A stretch of DNA of 64,000 nucleotides from Acetobacter musti. GTDB taxonomy: Bacteria; Pseudomonadota; Alphaproteobacteria; Acetobacterales; Acetobacteraceae. A model generated the notes under the pieces. That model ran no database searches. It was not told the DNA's origin and saw only the letters and a program-made list of their open reading frames with translations. Positions 1 to 6,999 of the stretch are shown here, piece after piece (positions within the stretch are counted from its first letter, which is position 1; each line of letters begins with the position of its first letter). The stretch lies in assembly GCF_011516835.1 (NCBI RefSeq), contig NZ_WOTB01000004.1, positions 172,019 to 236,018 on the forward strand, given 5' to 3'. The position numbers were made by a program, and so were the translations under genes.

Positions 1-392
1 TAGGCGAGGGCGGCGGCGAAGGTCAGGAAGATGAGGTTGCGGCCGGGGACGAAGGTGCTGGGCAGGCCGCTTTCGCTCATGGTGATTTCGGTTTCGCGGG
101 TGAGGGCGGTTTCCGAAACCTTGCCGAGCGCGTCGAGGGCGATGGTGTGATCGGGGCCGAGGGCGGCTTTCCATGACGGGTCGATTTTCGTCATGCCGGT
201 GCGCAGCGTGTCGCGGCAGGCGAGTTCGACGGCGTGGCGCTGGCCGTAATCGAAGCCGAGGGTTTCCACGCGGTCGAAGCGGTCGAGCGCCCAGGCGAGG
301 CAGGTGGCGGAATCCTGGCCGCCGGAGAAGACGACGAGGGCGCTGTTCTGTCCGGAAGCGGGGGCGGGGCTGGGGATGGGGCTTGCGGTCAT
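1..392 (-). CDS. queC: 7-cyano-7-deazaguanine synthase QueC (N-terminal part)
   Basis: QueC converts 7-carboxy-7-deazaguanine to preQ0 using ATP and ammonia, in the queuosine tRNA-modification pathway. The visible 130 codons read from an ATG at 390-392. They contain the ATP-pyrophosphatase P-loop SGGQDSAT (residues 23-30), then [11 protein letters not shown] and, near the window edge, the family stretch [12 protein letters not shown]. The C-terminus, with the expected zinc cysteines, lies outside the window. It begins two bases after the queE stop, so the two genes are probably one transcript. Recognition is from conserved motifs; confidence is high apart from the truncation. Confidence 0.93.
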   Translation of the reverse strand, partial: MTASPIPSPAPASGQNSALVVFSGGQDSATCLAWALDRFDRVETLGFDYGQRHAVELACRDTLRTGMTKIDPSWKAALGPDHTIALDALGKVSETALTRETEITMSESGLPSTFVPGRNLIFLTFAAALA

Positions 393-394
393 GA

Positions 395-1030
395 TCAGGG
401 GATTCCGATCAGTTTGTGGGTTTGCAGTGAGAGACGCCAGCGCGGGTGTTCGAGACAGTATTGTGTCGCGGCATCTGTATTGGCTTTCTGATCGGGGCCA
501 TCCATGGGCTGGAGCCAGAACTGCTCGAAATCGAGTGCCAGGAAATCCTGCGGGTCGAAGGCGGTCTGGGGGAAGACGAGTTTCAGTTCCTGGCCGCTTT
601 TCTGGACGAGTGTGCTGCCGGCTTTCGGGCTGATGCAGAGCCAGTCGATGCCGGGCGGGGCGGCGATGGTGCCGTTGCTTTCGACGGCGATGGTGAAGCC
701 CTGTTCATGGACGGCGTCGATGAGGGCGGCATCGAGCTGGAGCAGGGGTTCGCCGCCGGTGAAGACGACGAAACGTCGGTCTCTTCCGGGCGCGGGCCAT
801 GTGGCGGCGATGGCTGTGGCGAGGCTGATGGCGCTGTCGAAGCGGCCGCCGCCGGGGCCGTCGGTGCCGATGAAGTCCGTGTCGCAGAACTGGCAGGTGG
901 CCTTGTCGCGGTCGGCTTCGCGGCCGGTCCAGAGATTGCAGCCGGCGAAGCGGCAGAACACGGCGGCGCGGCCGGTCTGGCCGCCCTCGCCCTGCAGGGT
1001 GTGGAAGAGTTCCTTCACGGAGTAGGTCAT
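395..1030 (-). CDS. queE: 7-carboxy-7-deazaguanine synthase QueE (radical SAM)
   Basis: QueE rearranges 6-carboxytetrahydropterin to 7-carboxy-7-deazaguanine, the step before QueC. The 211-residue protein starts [16 protein letters not shown], a typical QueE start. An in-frame ATG 36 bases upstream would add 12 non-conserved residues, so the start at 1030 is preferred. The 4Fe-4S site is C31-x14-C46-x2-C49. This is the expanded cluster motif known in some proteobacterial QueE, not the usual CxxxCxxC. A glycine-rich [12 protein letters not shown]-binding stretch follows. It is tightly coupled to queC downstream. Confidence 0.94.
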   Translation of the reverse strand: MTYSVKELFHTLQGEGGQTGRAAVFCRFAGCNLWTGREADRDKATCQFCDTDFIGTDGPGGGRFDSAISLATAIAATWPAPGRDRRFVVFTGGEPLLQLDAALIDAVHEQGFTIAVESNGTIAAPPGIDWLCISPKAGSTLVQKSGQELKLVFPQTAFDPQDFLALDFEQFWLQPMDGPDQKANTDAATQYCLEHPRWRLSLQTHKLIGIP

Positions 1031-1904
1031 GCGCGGTGATGTCGGCCAGAGAGGCGGGGAAGGCAAGGGGGGATTAGGCGAAATCGCGGGTGGGCCGGGG
1101 TTTCTGTTCTGAAAGTTGTCCTGGGATGCGGGTCGCGGAGGGCGGGTTTTCGGGGTTTGTCCGGGTGCGCCGAAGGGATGGGGGCTTTTTGATTCGGTCT
1201 GCTGGAGACTGCTTCGAAAGTCTGATTGTGAAATTTTCTGTCAGTTATAAAGGCGGTTCTGGGGAGGGTTTTTGGGAAAGCTTTGGGGAATGCCGCCTTT
1301 TTGAAAAAAGGCGGCGCCCAAAAACTTTTGTTTTTTTTATAGGGGATTTGCGTGGGGTGTTTTTCGGGTTGAGGCGGGCAGGCGAGGGGGATGTAAAAAT
1401 ATAATATTATCAGTGTGTTGTGAATTTTTTCTGCGTTTTCTGAGAGAGCTTTTCTGAGGGTGTTATGCACGGTGTATTTTCGCGTGATGAAGCCTGTTTT
1501 GTTTCCTGTCCGTAAATATATGAACGTCCTGTTCTGACTGGCATGGTCGTGCTGGCGGGTGTTCAGGGTGGATTTCGGCGTGTGGAAGCGGGGCATTGCG
1601 GGGAGGAGATGATGCGTTTCCGACTGGGGCGGAGCGGTTTACCGGGGGAATGTGTTTTCTGAGCGGGTGTTTTCTGTAAATCAATGACTTATTTTAAGTA
1701 TAAAGTTCAGATTTATGATATATTTATTATAATTTATGGTATATTTATATAAATAAATTTCCTGTTCCGGGTTCATGCTCTGGTTCTGTCTTGGGATAAT
1801 ATAAGTATTAACGTTTTATTATCTTGGGATATTTCGCGGCGGACTGTTACATCGTTTTTATCAGATGACCCTGAAACATGTTTCAGGAAATGGAGTGAAA
1901 TACG
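1031..1904. other. intergenic region: repeat copy then AT-rich DNA
   Basis: This 874-base gap holds a repeat-family A copy at about 1195-1415. An AT-rich block at about 1680-1760 probably carries the promoter of the small leader-peptide gene at 1905. Open frames of 60-190 codons cross the repeat on both strands, but they show no recognisable domain and I do not accept them as genes. Confidence 0.6.
1195..1415 (+). repeat. family A palindromic intergenic repeat, copy 1
   Basis: The core hairpin is GCCGCCTTTTTGAAAAAAGG plus CGGC at 1292-1315, followed by CCCAAAAACTTTTG. The right end carries AAAATATAATATTATCAGT, also found in copies 2 and 3. The second (AAGCTT) hairpin is degraded in this copy. 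Confidence 0.8.
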
Positions 1905-2312
1905 ATGTCCACCATGCGCGAACTGTCTGTCTCTGAACTCGATGCCGTATCCGGCGGCTGCCAGGTTTTTTCTGGCGGCTGTGCGCCTCATCCGTCATGT
2001 GCGCCGTCCACTTCGGTGTCCGGGATGATCGGGGCGTATGCGGGCTTCCTCGCGGGCATGTATAATGTTGAGGCGGATTACTTCAATCATGCGAGCTGCT
2101 CCACGATCGCCAGCGCCTGGCAGGATGTGGGAACGGATATGAAGCTCGGCTATTCCGCGACGCAGAACATGTCGGTTTCGGCGGCCACCAGTTTTCTGAA
2201 GCAGACGATTTCTGCCATTCAGGGTGCTGAGACGTTCGGCAAGTGCGGTTCTGTGGTTGCCGCCTCGACGATTGCTTTCCCGACGATCACGCCGGGTGGC
2301 TTCGGCAGCTGA
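1905..2312 (+). CDS. small protein with double-glycine (bacteriocin-type) leader
   Basis: This 135-residue protein begins with MRELSVSELDAVSGG. That matches the double-glycine leaders cut by C39-peptidase ABC exporters in class II bacteriocins, microcins and related secreted peptides. The Gly-Gly pair is at residues 17-18 (1953-1958), so the predicted mature product starts at Cys19 and has 117 residues. It is Gly/Ala/Ser-rich with five cysteines and a central small-residue hydrophobic stretch (GMIGAYAGFLAGMY). A GGA-rich ribosome site lies just upstream and an intrinsic terminator follows, which supports a real single-gene transcript. No exporter, immunity gene or second peptide is visible nearby. 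It could be a bacteriocin, a contact-dependent toxin of the glycine-zipper type, or another secreted peptide. Confidence 0.72.
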   Translation: MSTMRELSVSELDAVSGGCQVFSGGCAPHPSCAPSTSVSGMIGAYAGFLAGMYNVEADYFNHASCSTIASAWQDVGTDMKLGYSATQNMSVSAATSFLKQTISAIQGAETFGKCGSVVAASTIAFPTITPGGFGS

Positions 2313-2330
2313 TCCGCGGCCTTTTTGTTT

Positions 2331-2390
2331 CCGGTATTCTGACATGGTTCCCCTGTTTCGGGGTTTTATGTCGGGATACCGGCTTTTTTT
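2331..2390 (+). terminator. intrinsic terminator after leader-peptide gene
   Basis: CCGGTATTCTGACAT pairs, with wobbles, with ATGTCGGGATACCGG. An inner CCCC/GGGG hairpin lies between them, and seven T follow. It sits 18 bases after the stop codon. Confidence 0.75.
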
Positions 2391-2435
2391 GTCTGGTGTT
2401 TGTATAGTTTGCTGATACCGGCGTGGTGTTTTTCG

Positions 2436-2500
2436 GGGCTTTACTTCGAACCCCGCAAAGGGACGCGGCCCCTTTGATCCCGGTTTGTTGAAATTAAGAA
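2436..2500 (+). repeat. family B GC-rich intergenic repeat
   Basis: Partial copy of the unit CCCGCAAAGGGACGCGG / CCCCTTTGATCCCGGTTTGTT. The unit recurs throughout the window and contains a small AAAGGG...CCCTTT hairpin. Confidence 0.8.
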
Positions 2501-2564
2501 GTGAAAAGCAGGGTTCCTGCTCTGTCTCCTGTTCGTAAAATATATAAACGTCTTTATTTCAGAG

Positions 2565-2761
2565 GCTGCTGCAAAAGCCTTCTCGTGAAATCCCTTGTAA
2601 ATTATAAAGAAGTTTTTGGTGAAGCTTTTTCCAAAAAGCTTCAGAAGACACCGCCTTTTTGAAAAAAGGCGGCACCCAAAAACTTTTATTATTTTTATCA
2701 GGAATTTATCGTGGGGTGCCTTTTGATTCTGTCTGGGACGAAAAATATAATATTATCAGTT
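2565..2761 (+). repeat. family A palindromic intergenic repeat, copy 2
   Basis: A near-complete copy with both hairpins: GAAGCTTTTTCCAAAAAGCT at 2621-2642 and the CCGCC/GGCGG hairpin at 2651-2672. It is followed by CACCCAAAAACTTTTATT and ends in AAAATATAATATTATCAGT. It matches copies 1 and 3 over about 200 bases. Confidence 0.85.
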
Positions 2762-2787
2762 TTTATGAAATCTTTTGAAGCATATCC

Positions 2788-2862
2788 TTAACAAATCGGG
2801 ATCAAAGGGACCGCGTCCCTTTGCGGGTTTCAGGGCAGAGTCCTGAGAAGCAACCTCGCCTG
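2788..2862 (-). repeat. family B repeat, inverted
   Basis: AACAAATCGGGATCAAAGGG, then CGCGTCCCTTTGCGGG and CAGGGCAGAGTCCTGAG, is the family B unit read on the other strand. It abuts family A copy 2, so the 733-base gap 2313-3046 is mostly repeat DNA. Confidence 0.8.
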
Positions 2863-3046
2863 GATGCGCAACATACATAAACGCTCTTTGTTTCGTATTA
2901 TGTCATGTCGCGGTTTTTTCTGAATCAGATTGTTGATTCAGGTTTTCTCCGGATGGCCTCATGACGGTTCTGGCGCCGGAATCCTGAATTTCGGGAAACC
3001 GGCGGGTCTGCTGTGCGTCTGATGTCCATATCGTCAGGAGACGCAT

Positions 3047-4474
3047 ATGGCTGGCGCCTGGGATTACGACATCGTTGTGATTGGCAGTGGTCCTGCGGGG
3101 CGTCGTGCGGCGGTGCAGGCTGCCAAGCTGGGGCATTCCGCTCTCGTTGTGGAAAAAAGCAGCGCGGTCGGGGGCGCCTGTGTTCATACCGGCACGATTC
3201 CGTCGAAAGCATTGCGGGAAACGGTGCTCAGTCTTACCGGCTGGCGGGAGCGCGGGATTTACGGGGCTGGCTGGCGGATCAAGAAAGACATCACGGCGGC
3301 TGATCTGCGGATGCGTCTCGATCAGACGATCCGGCGCGAGGTTGACGTTCTCGATCATCAGTTCGCACGCAACGGCGTGTCGGTCGCGCACGGGGCGGCG
3401 TGGTTTGTCGATTCTCATCATATCGGGATTGTTTCAGATCCGGAGCAGCCTTTGCGTGTCGTGTCTGCCGGCTGTGTTGTCATTGCTGTAGGGACGAGGC
3501 CTTTGCGGCCGGGTGACGTGCCTTTCGATGATCGCATTATTGTTGACAGCGACAGCATTCTGACACCTGAGACGCTGCCGCGTTCTCTCACTGTGATCGG
3601 CGCGGGGGTGATTGGCATTGAATATGCCACGATCTTCGCGGCTCTGGATGTGCGCGTGACGCTGGTCGATGCGCGGGACACGATTCTCGAGTTCATCGAT
3701 CGTGAGATCGTCGACGATTTTATGCATCATCTGCGTGACTGCGGGATGGATCTGCGAACGGGTGTGCGGGTCGCTTCCGTTCGCGTGGACAAGGGTCAGG
3801 CGGTGGCGGATCTGGAGGACGGACGTCATGTCTGCTCGGATATGCTGCTCTATACGGGAGGGCGGGTCGGGGCGACGGACGGGCTCGGTCTGGAGGCGTG
3901 CGGATTGCAGGCCGATGCGCGGGGGCGGCTGAAGGTCGATCCCGTGACATTGCAGACATCGGTGCCAGGGATTTACGCGGCGGGGGATGTGATCGGGTTT
4001 CCGTCTCTGGCGGCGACGTCTCTGGAGCAGGGGCGGATTGCGGCGTGTCATGCGTTTGGCTGTGCGCTGCCGGCGCCGGAGGAGGTGTTTCCGTATGGCA
4101 TTTATTCCGTGCCTGAGATCTCGACGATCGGGATGAGCGAGGATCAGGTGCGCGAAAAGGAGATTCCGTATGAATGCGGGATTGCGCGGTTCCGGGAGAC
4201 GTCGCGCGGGCATGTGATGGGGCTGGGCAGCGGGATGCTGAAGCTGGTTGTTTCACGGGAAACGAGGAAGCTGCTCGGGGTTCATATTGTTGGCGAGAGC
4301 GCCACGGAACTGATCCATATCGGGCAGGCTGTTCTCAATCTTGGCGGAACATTCGATTATTTTCTTAACGCCACCTTTAATTATCCGACGCTGGCGGAAG
4401 CGTATAAAATCGCGGCGCTGGATGCGTGGAACCGGCTGATGCCGCGTCAGGAGCGGGGACGGGCGCCATTGTGA
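3047..4474 (+). CDS. sthA: soluble pyridine nucleotide transhydrogenase (SthA type)
   Basis: SthA is a soluble flavoprotein that moves hydride between NADPH and NAD+, balancing the two pools. The 475-residue protein has the FAD-binding GSGPAG (13-18), an NAD(P)-binding GAGVIGIEYA near residue 185, and the GIYAAGDVIG FAD motif near 306. The position of the disulfide reductase active site reads GGACVHTGTIPSK. The second redox cysteine is replaced by Thr, as in SthA and unlike lipoamide or glutathione reductases. An AGGAG ribosome site sits 6 bases before the ATG. It appears monocistronic, with repeats on both sides. Confidence 0.88.
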   Translation: MAGAWDYDIVVIGSGPAGRRAAVQAAKLGHSALVVEKSSAVGGACVHTGTIPSKALRETVLSLTGWRERGIYGAGWRIKKDITAADLRMRLDQTIRREVDVLDHQFARNGVSVAHGAAWFVDSHHIGIVSDPEQPLRVVSAGCVVIAVGTRPLRPGDVPFDDRIIVDSDSILTPETLPRSLTVIGAGVIGIEYATIFAALDVRVTLVDARDTILEFIDREIVDDFMHHLRDCGMDLRTGVRVASVRVDKGQAVADLEDGRHVCSDMLLYTGGRVGATDGLGLEACGLQADARGRLKVDPVTLQTSVPGIYAAGDVIGFPSLAATSLEQGRIAACHAFGCALPAPEEVFPYGIYSVPEISTIGMSEDQVREKEIPYECGIARFRETSRGHVMGLGSGMLKLVVSRETRKLLGVHIVGESATELIHIGQAVLNLGGTFDYFLNATFNYPTLAEAYKIAALDAWNRLMPRQERGRAPL

Positions 4475-4487
4475 GGTCGGGAGCGGG

Positions 4488-4840
4488 TTTGCGGGCGGGG
4501 CTCTGCCCCGCGCCCCGCAAAGGGACGCGGTCCCTTTGATCCCGGTTTGTTAAAATAAACGGGTTTGCAAAGGTCTGCGACCTTTGCCGGGTCCGGGGTG
4601 GAGCCCGGGATCTGATCCGGGTTGCCAGATATTGGTAATGGCCGTTTCGGTGTGTTGTCACCGGCATTGTTTATGTCGGGAATGCAGGTTTCAGGCTGGT
4701 CTGTTTTGTCAGGGCTCTGCCCTGAAACCCGCAAAGGGGCGCGGCCCCTTTGATCCCGGTTTGTTTAAATAAATGGGTTTGCAAAGGTCTGTGGCCTTTG
4801 CCGGGTCCGGGCAGAGCCCGGAATCTGATCCCGGTTTGGC
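4488..4840 (+). repeat. family B repeats, clustered copies
   Basis: The 375-base gap between sthA and the AhpD-like gene is filled by at least two family B copies (4490-4560 and 4706-4775). Each copy is followed by a downstream variant (AAAGGTCTGCGACCTTTGCC, GGGTCCGGG, GAGCCCGG). Each piece folds into short GC hairpins. No gene is seen. Confidence 0.8.
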
Positions 4841-4850
4841 TGACGGGACG

Positions 4851-5204
4851 TCAGCTTTCCTTTTTCACTGCGTCGAAGGCGTCGAGGATGCGGGTGGAAT
4901 AGACCAGGGCGGCGCCGGCGTTCAGGGCGATGGCGACGCTGAGGGCTTCACCGATTTCGTCGCGGGTTGCGCCGGCTTTGGCGGCTTCGGCGGCGTGGAT
5001 GGTGATGCAGCCGTCGCAGCGTGTGGTGGCGGCGACGGCGAGGGCGATCAGTTCGCGGGTTTTTGCGTCCAGGTGGTTCGTTTTTTCGCCGGCGCCGTTC
5101 AGGGCGAGGACGGAGGAGACGGTATCCGGTGAAACTTTTGCGTAGTCGCCAATGGCTTTGCCAAGATGTTCGCGGCGGGCGTTCCAGTCAGTCCAGTCGG
5201 TCAC
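4851..5204 (-). CDS. carboxymuconolactone decarboxylase / AhpD-like protein
   Basis: This 117-residue single-domain protein belongs to the CMD/AhpD fold. It has the thiol pair in CDGCITIHAAEAAKAGA (CxxC followed by His four residues later), the signature of AhpD-like alkylhydroperoxidase members rather than of true 4-carboxymuconolactone decarboxylase. Such proteins take part in thiol-dependent peroxide or radical defence, but the substrate cannot be read from sequence. It stands alone, divergent from a hairpin-rich leader region upstream of zapE. Confidence 0.85.
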   Translation of the reverse strand: MTDWTDWNARREHLGKAIGDYAKVSPDTVSSVLALNGAGEKTNHLDAKTRELIALAVAATTRCDGCITIHAAEAAKAGATRDEIGEALSVAIALNAGAALVYSTRILDAFDAVKKES

Positions 5205-5262
5205 GATGCGGCACCTTTGTATTCGGATGGGTACGAACTCCCGGTTACGCGCTCCGGCAGGG

Positions 5263-5278
5263 ACGGAACGCGTTCCGT
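5263..5278. promoter_or_regulatory. perfect 16-bp palindrome
   Basis: ACGGAACGCGTTCCGT is fully self-complementary. It lies 59 bases before the ATG of the AhpD-like gene and just before a hairpin terminator on the plus strand. It may be an operator or the first stem of a small transcript. Confidence 0.45.
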
Positions 5279-5289
5279 GGAGAGGGATG

Positions 5290-5330
5290 GCTCTGACGTC
5301 CTGCGAATGGACGCCAGAGCTTCTTTTTTC
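5290..5330 (+). terminator. intrinsic terminator without an upstream coding gene
   Basis: GCTCTGACGTCC pairs with GGACGCCAGAGC, with one mismatch, around a 7-base loop. TTCTTTTTT follows. No plus-strand gene ends here, so it could end a short RNA or act as an attenuator ahead of zapE. Confidence 0.6.
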
Positions 5331-5461
5331 AGAGGTAACGCCTTGCGGGTGGAAATGGACAGCGCCGGTTTATTCACCAGCGCGTGAGCTGGTTTTCACG
5401 ACACGGTGTGGGTGGCCGTGCGAATCTTGCTGACGGGCGCTGGTCTCGCTATCGGCTGAGT

Positions 5462-6712
5462 ATGAACGCCATCAATGACAACACCTCCGACCGTGTTTCC
5501 GACAAAGTCCTGGCTTCCGCGATCGTGGGGCAGGACGTTGGCCCGCTTGCGCTCTATGAGGACCGTGTATCGGAAGGGTTGCTGAGACCCGATCCCGATC
5601 AGGAGCGTGTTGCGAGGCGGCTGGACCGGCTGTGGACGGAGCTGAAGACGTATCATCCGCCGGCTGTGCCGCCGCCGGAGCCGGCGAGGAAAAAGGGGTT
5701 CCTGTCTTCTGTGGTCAGCCGGATTCCGGGGCTGCTGCACCGGGAGCAGGAGGACGCGCCGCCGCCGCGCGGGGTCTATATTGTGGGCCGTGTGGGGCGT
5801 GGCAAGACCATGCTGATGGATCTGTTCTTTTCCTGCGCGCCGCTGAAGAAGAAGCAGCGGATTCATTTTCTGTCGTTCATGCAGGAGGTGCATCAGCGGC
5901 TGCGGCAGCTGAAGATCGACAATCCGGGAATGTCGGACCCGATTCCGCCTCTGGCGCGGACGATTGCGCAGGATGCGACGCTGCTGTGTTTCGATGAGTT
6001 TCAGATCAACGACATTGCGGATGCGATGATTCTGGGGCGGCTGTTCGAGGCGCTGTTCCGGGAGCATGTGATCATTGTGGCGACGTCGAACACGGTACCG
6101 GGCGATCTGTTCCAGAACCGGCCGGGGGCGGATGCGTTCAAGCCGTTTATTGCGATCATTCACCGCAATCTCGACACGGAGACGCTGGACTCGGAGACGG
6201 ATTACCGGCGCGGGCGGGAGCAGGACGACACGACCTGGATCGTGCCGGCGGACGAGACGGCGCGGCACCGGCTGGACAAGGTGGTGGCGCGTTATGGCGA
6301 GGGGCATAAGCCGGAGAAGGTGACGCTGGAATTCAGCGGGCGGAGTCTGCCTGTCGATCATGCGCAGGGTCCGGTTGCACGGTTCGACTTCACTTCTCTG
6401 TGTAGCCGGCCGCTTGGGCCTGGCGATTTTCTGGCTGTGGCGAAGCGGTTTCCGGTGATTGTGATCGATGACATTCCGTCGCTGGGTCCGGATGACGCCA
6501 ATGTGGCGCGGCGGTTCATCACGCTGATCGACGCGCTGTATGACAACGGCAATCTGCTGTTTGTCTCGGCTGATGCGACGCCGGACCAGCTCTTTCCTGA
6601 AGGTGAGGGGGCGGATGCGTTCGCGCGGACGGCCTCCCGTCTGGTGGAGATGAGCAGCGAGAGCTGGCTGGCCCGCGCCCATGCTCCGGGGGGCTGCCTC
6701 TCCAGACCGTGA
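5462..6712 (+). CDS. zapE: cell division protein ZapE (AFG1-family ATPase)
   Basis: ZapE is an AFG1/LACE1-family P-loop ATPase linked to the division ring in E. coli and to mitochondrial proteostasis in eukaryotes. The 416-residue protein has Walker A GRVGRGKT (about residues 109-116), Walker B LLCFDEFQI (about 176), and the family stretch DIADAMILGRLFEALF. ATG 5462 is chosen because the 26 upstream in-frame codons are not conserved in character. In many Alphaproteobacteria the next genes are mdh-sucCD-sucAB-lpd; here sucA follows directly. Confidence 0.9.
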   Translation: MNAINDNTSDRVSDKVLASAIVGQDVGPLALYEDRVSEGLLRPDPDQERVARRLDRLWTELKTYHPPAVPPPEPARKKGFLSSVVSRIPGLLHREQEDAPPPRGVYIVGRVGRGKTMLMDLFFSCAPLKKKQRIHFLSFMQEVHQRLRQLKIDNPGMSDPIPPLARTIAQDATLLCFDEFQINDIADAMILGRLFEALFREHVIIVATSNTVPGDLFQNRPGADAFKPFIAIIHRNLDTETLDSETDYRRGREQDDTTWIVPADETARHRLDKVVARYGEGHKPEKVTLEFSGRSLPVDHAQGPVARFDFTSLCSRPLGPGDFLAVAKRFPVIVIDDIPSLGPDDANVARRFITLIDALYDNGNLLFVSADATPDQLFPEGEGADAFARTASRLVEMSSESWLARAHAPGGCLSRP

Positions 6713-6999
6713 CAGCCGGCGGTCTTGTTCCGGCTGTGCGCGGGGTCTAGCAAATTCGCCAGTGGCCCGGCGTATTCCGGGTCTGAGTCGGGTGACCGCC
6801 CGGACAACTGACGGAGGCGAGGCGGAGATGCGTTCATGTTCAGACCGGCTGTCTCTGCTGAAGGGGTCCTCCAGCGGTCCGGTCACCGGATTTTCAGTTT
6901 TGCGGACAACAGTCATGCGGGAACGGCCTGTGGACAGGCTTTCGGCGGCGCCGGAACCCATTCCCGCGGACTTGCGACAAGACATGGGAGTGTTCTGAT

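Noticed and set aside
1090..1404. Open frame of 104 codons over family A copy 1
   Set aside because: It runs through the repeat, has no ribosome site and no recognisable domain.
5396..6985. Minus-strand frame of 529 codons opposite zapE
   Set aside because: Arg-rich shadow of zapE.
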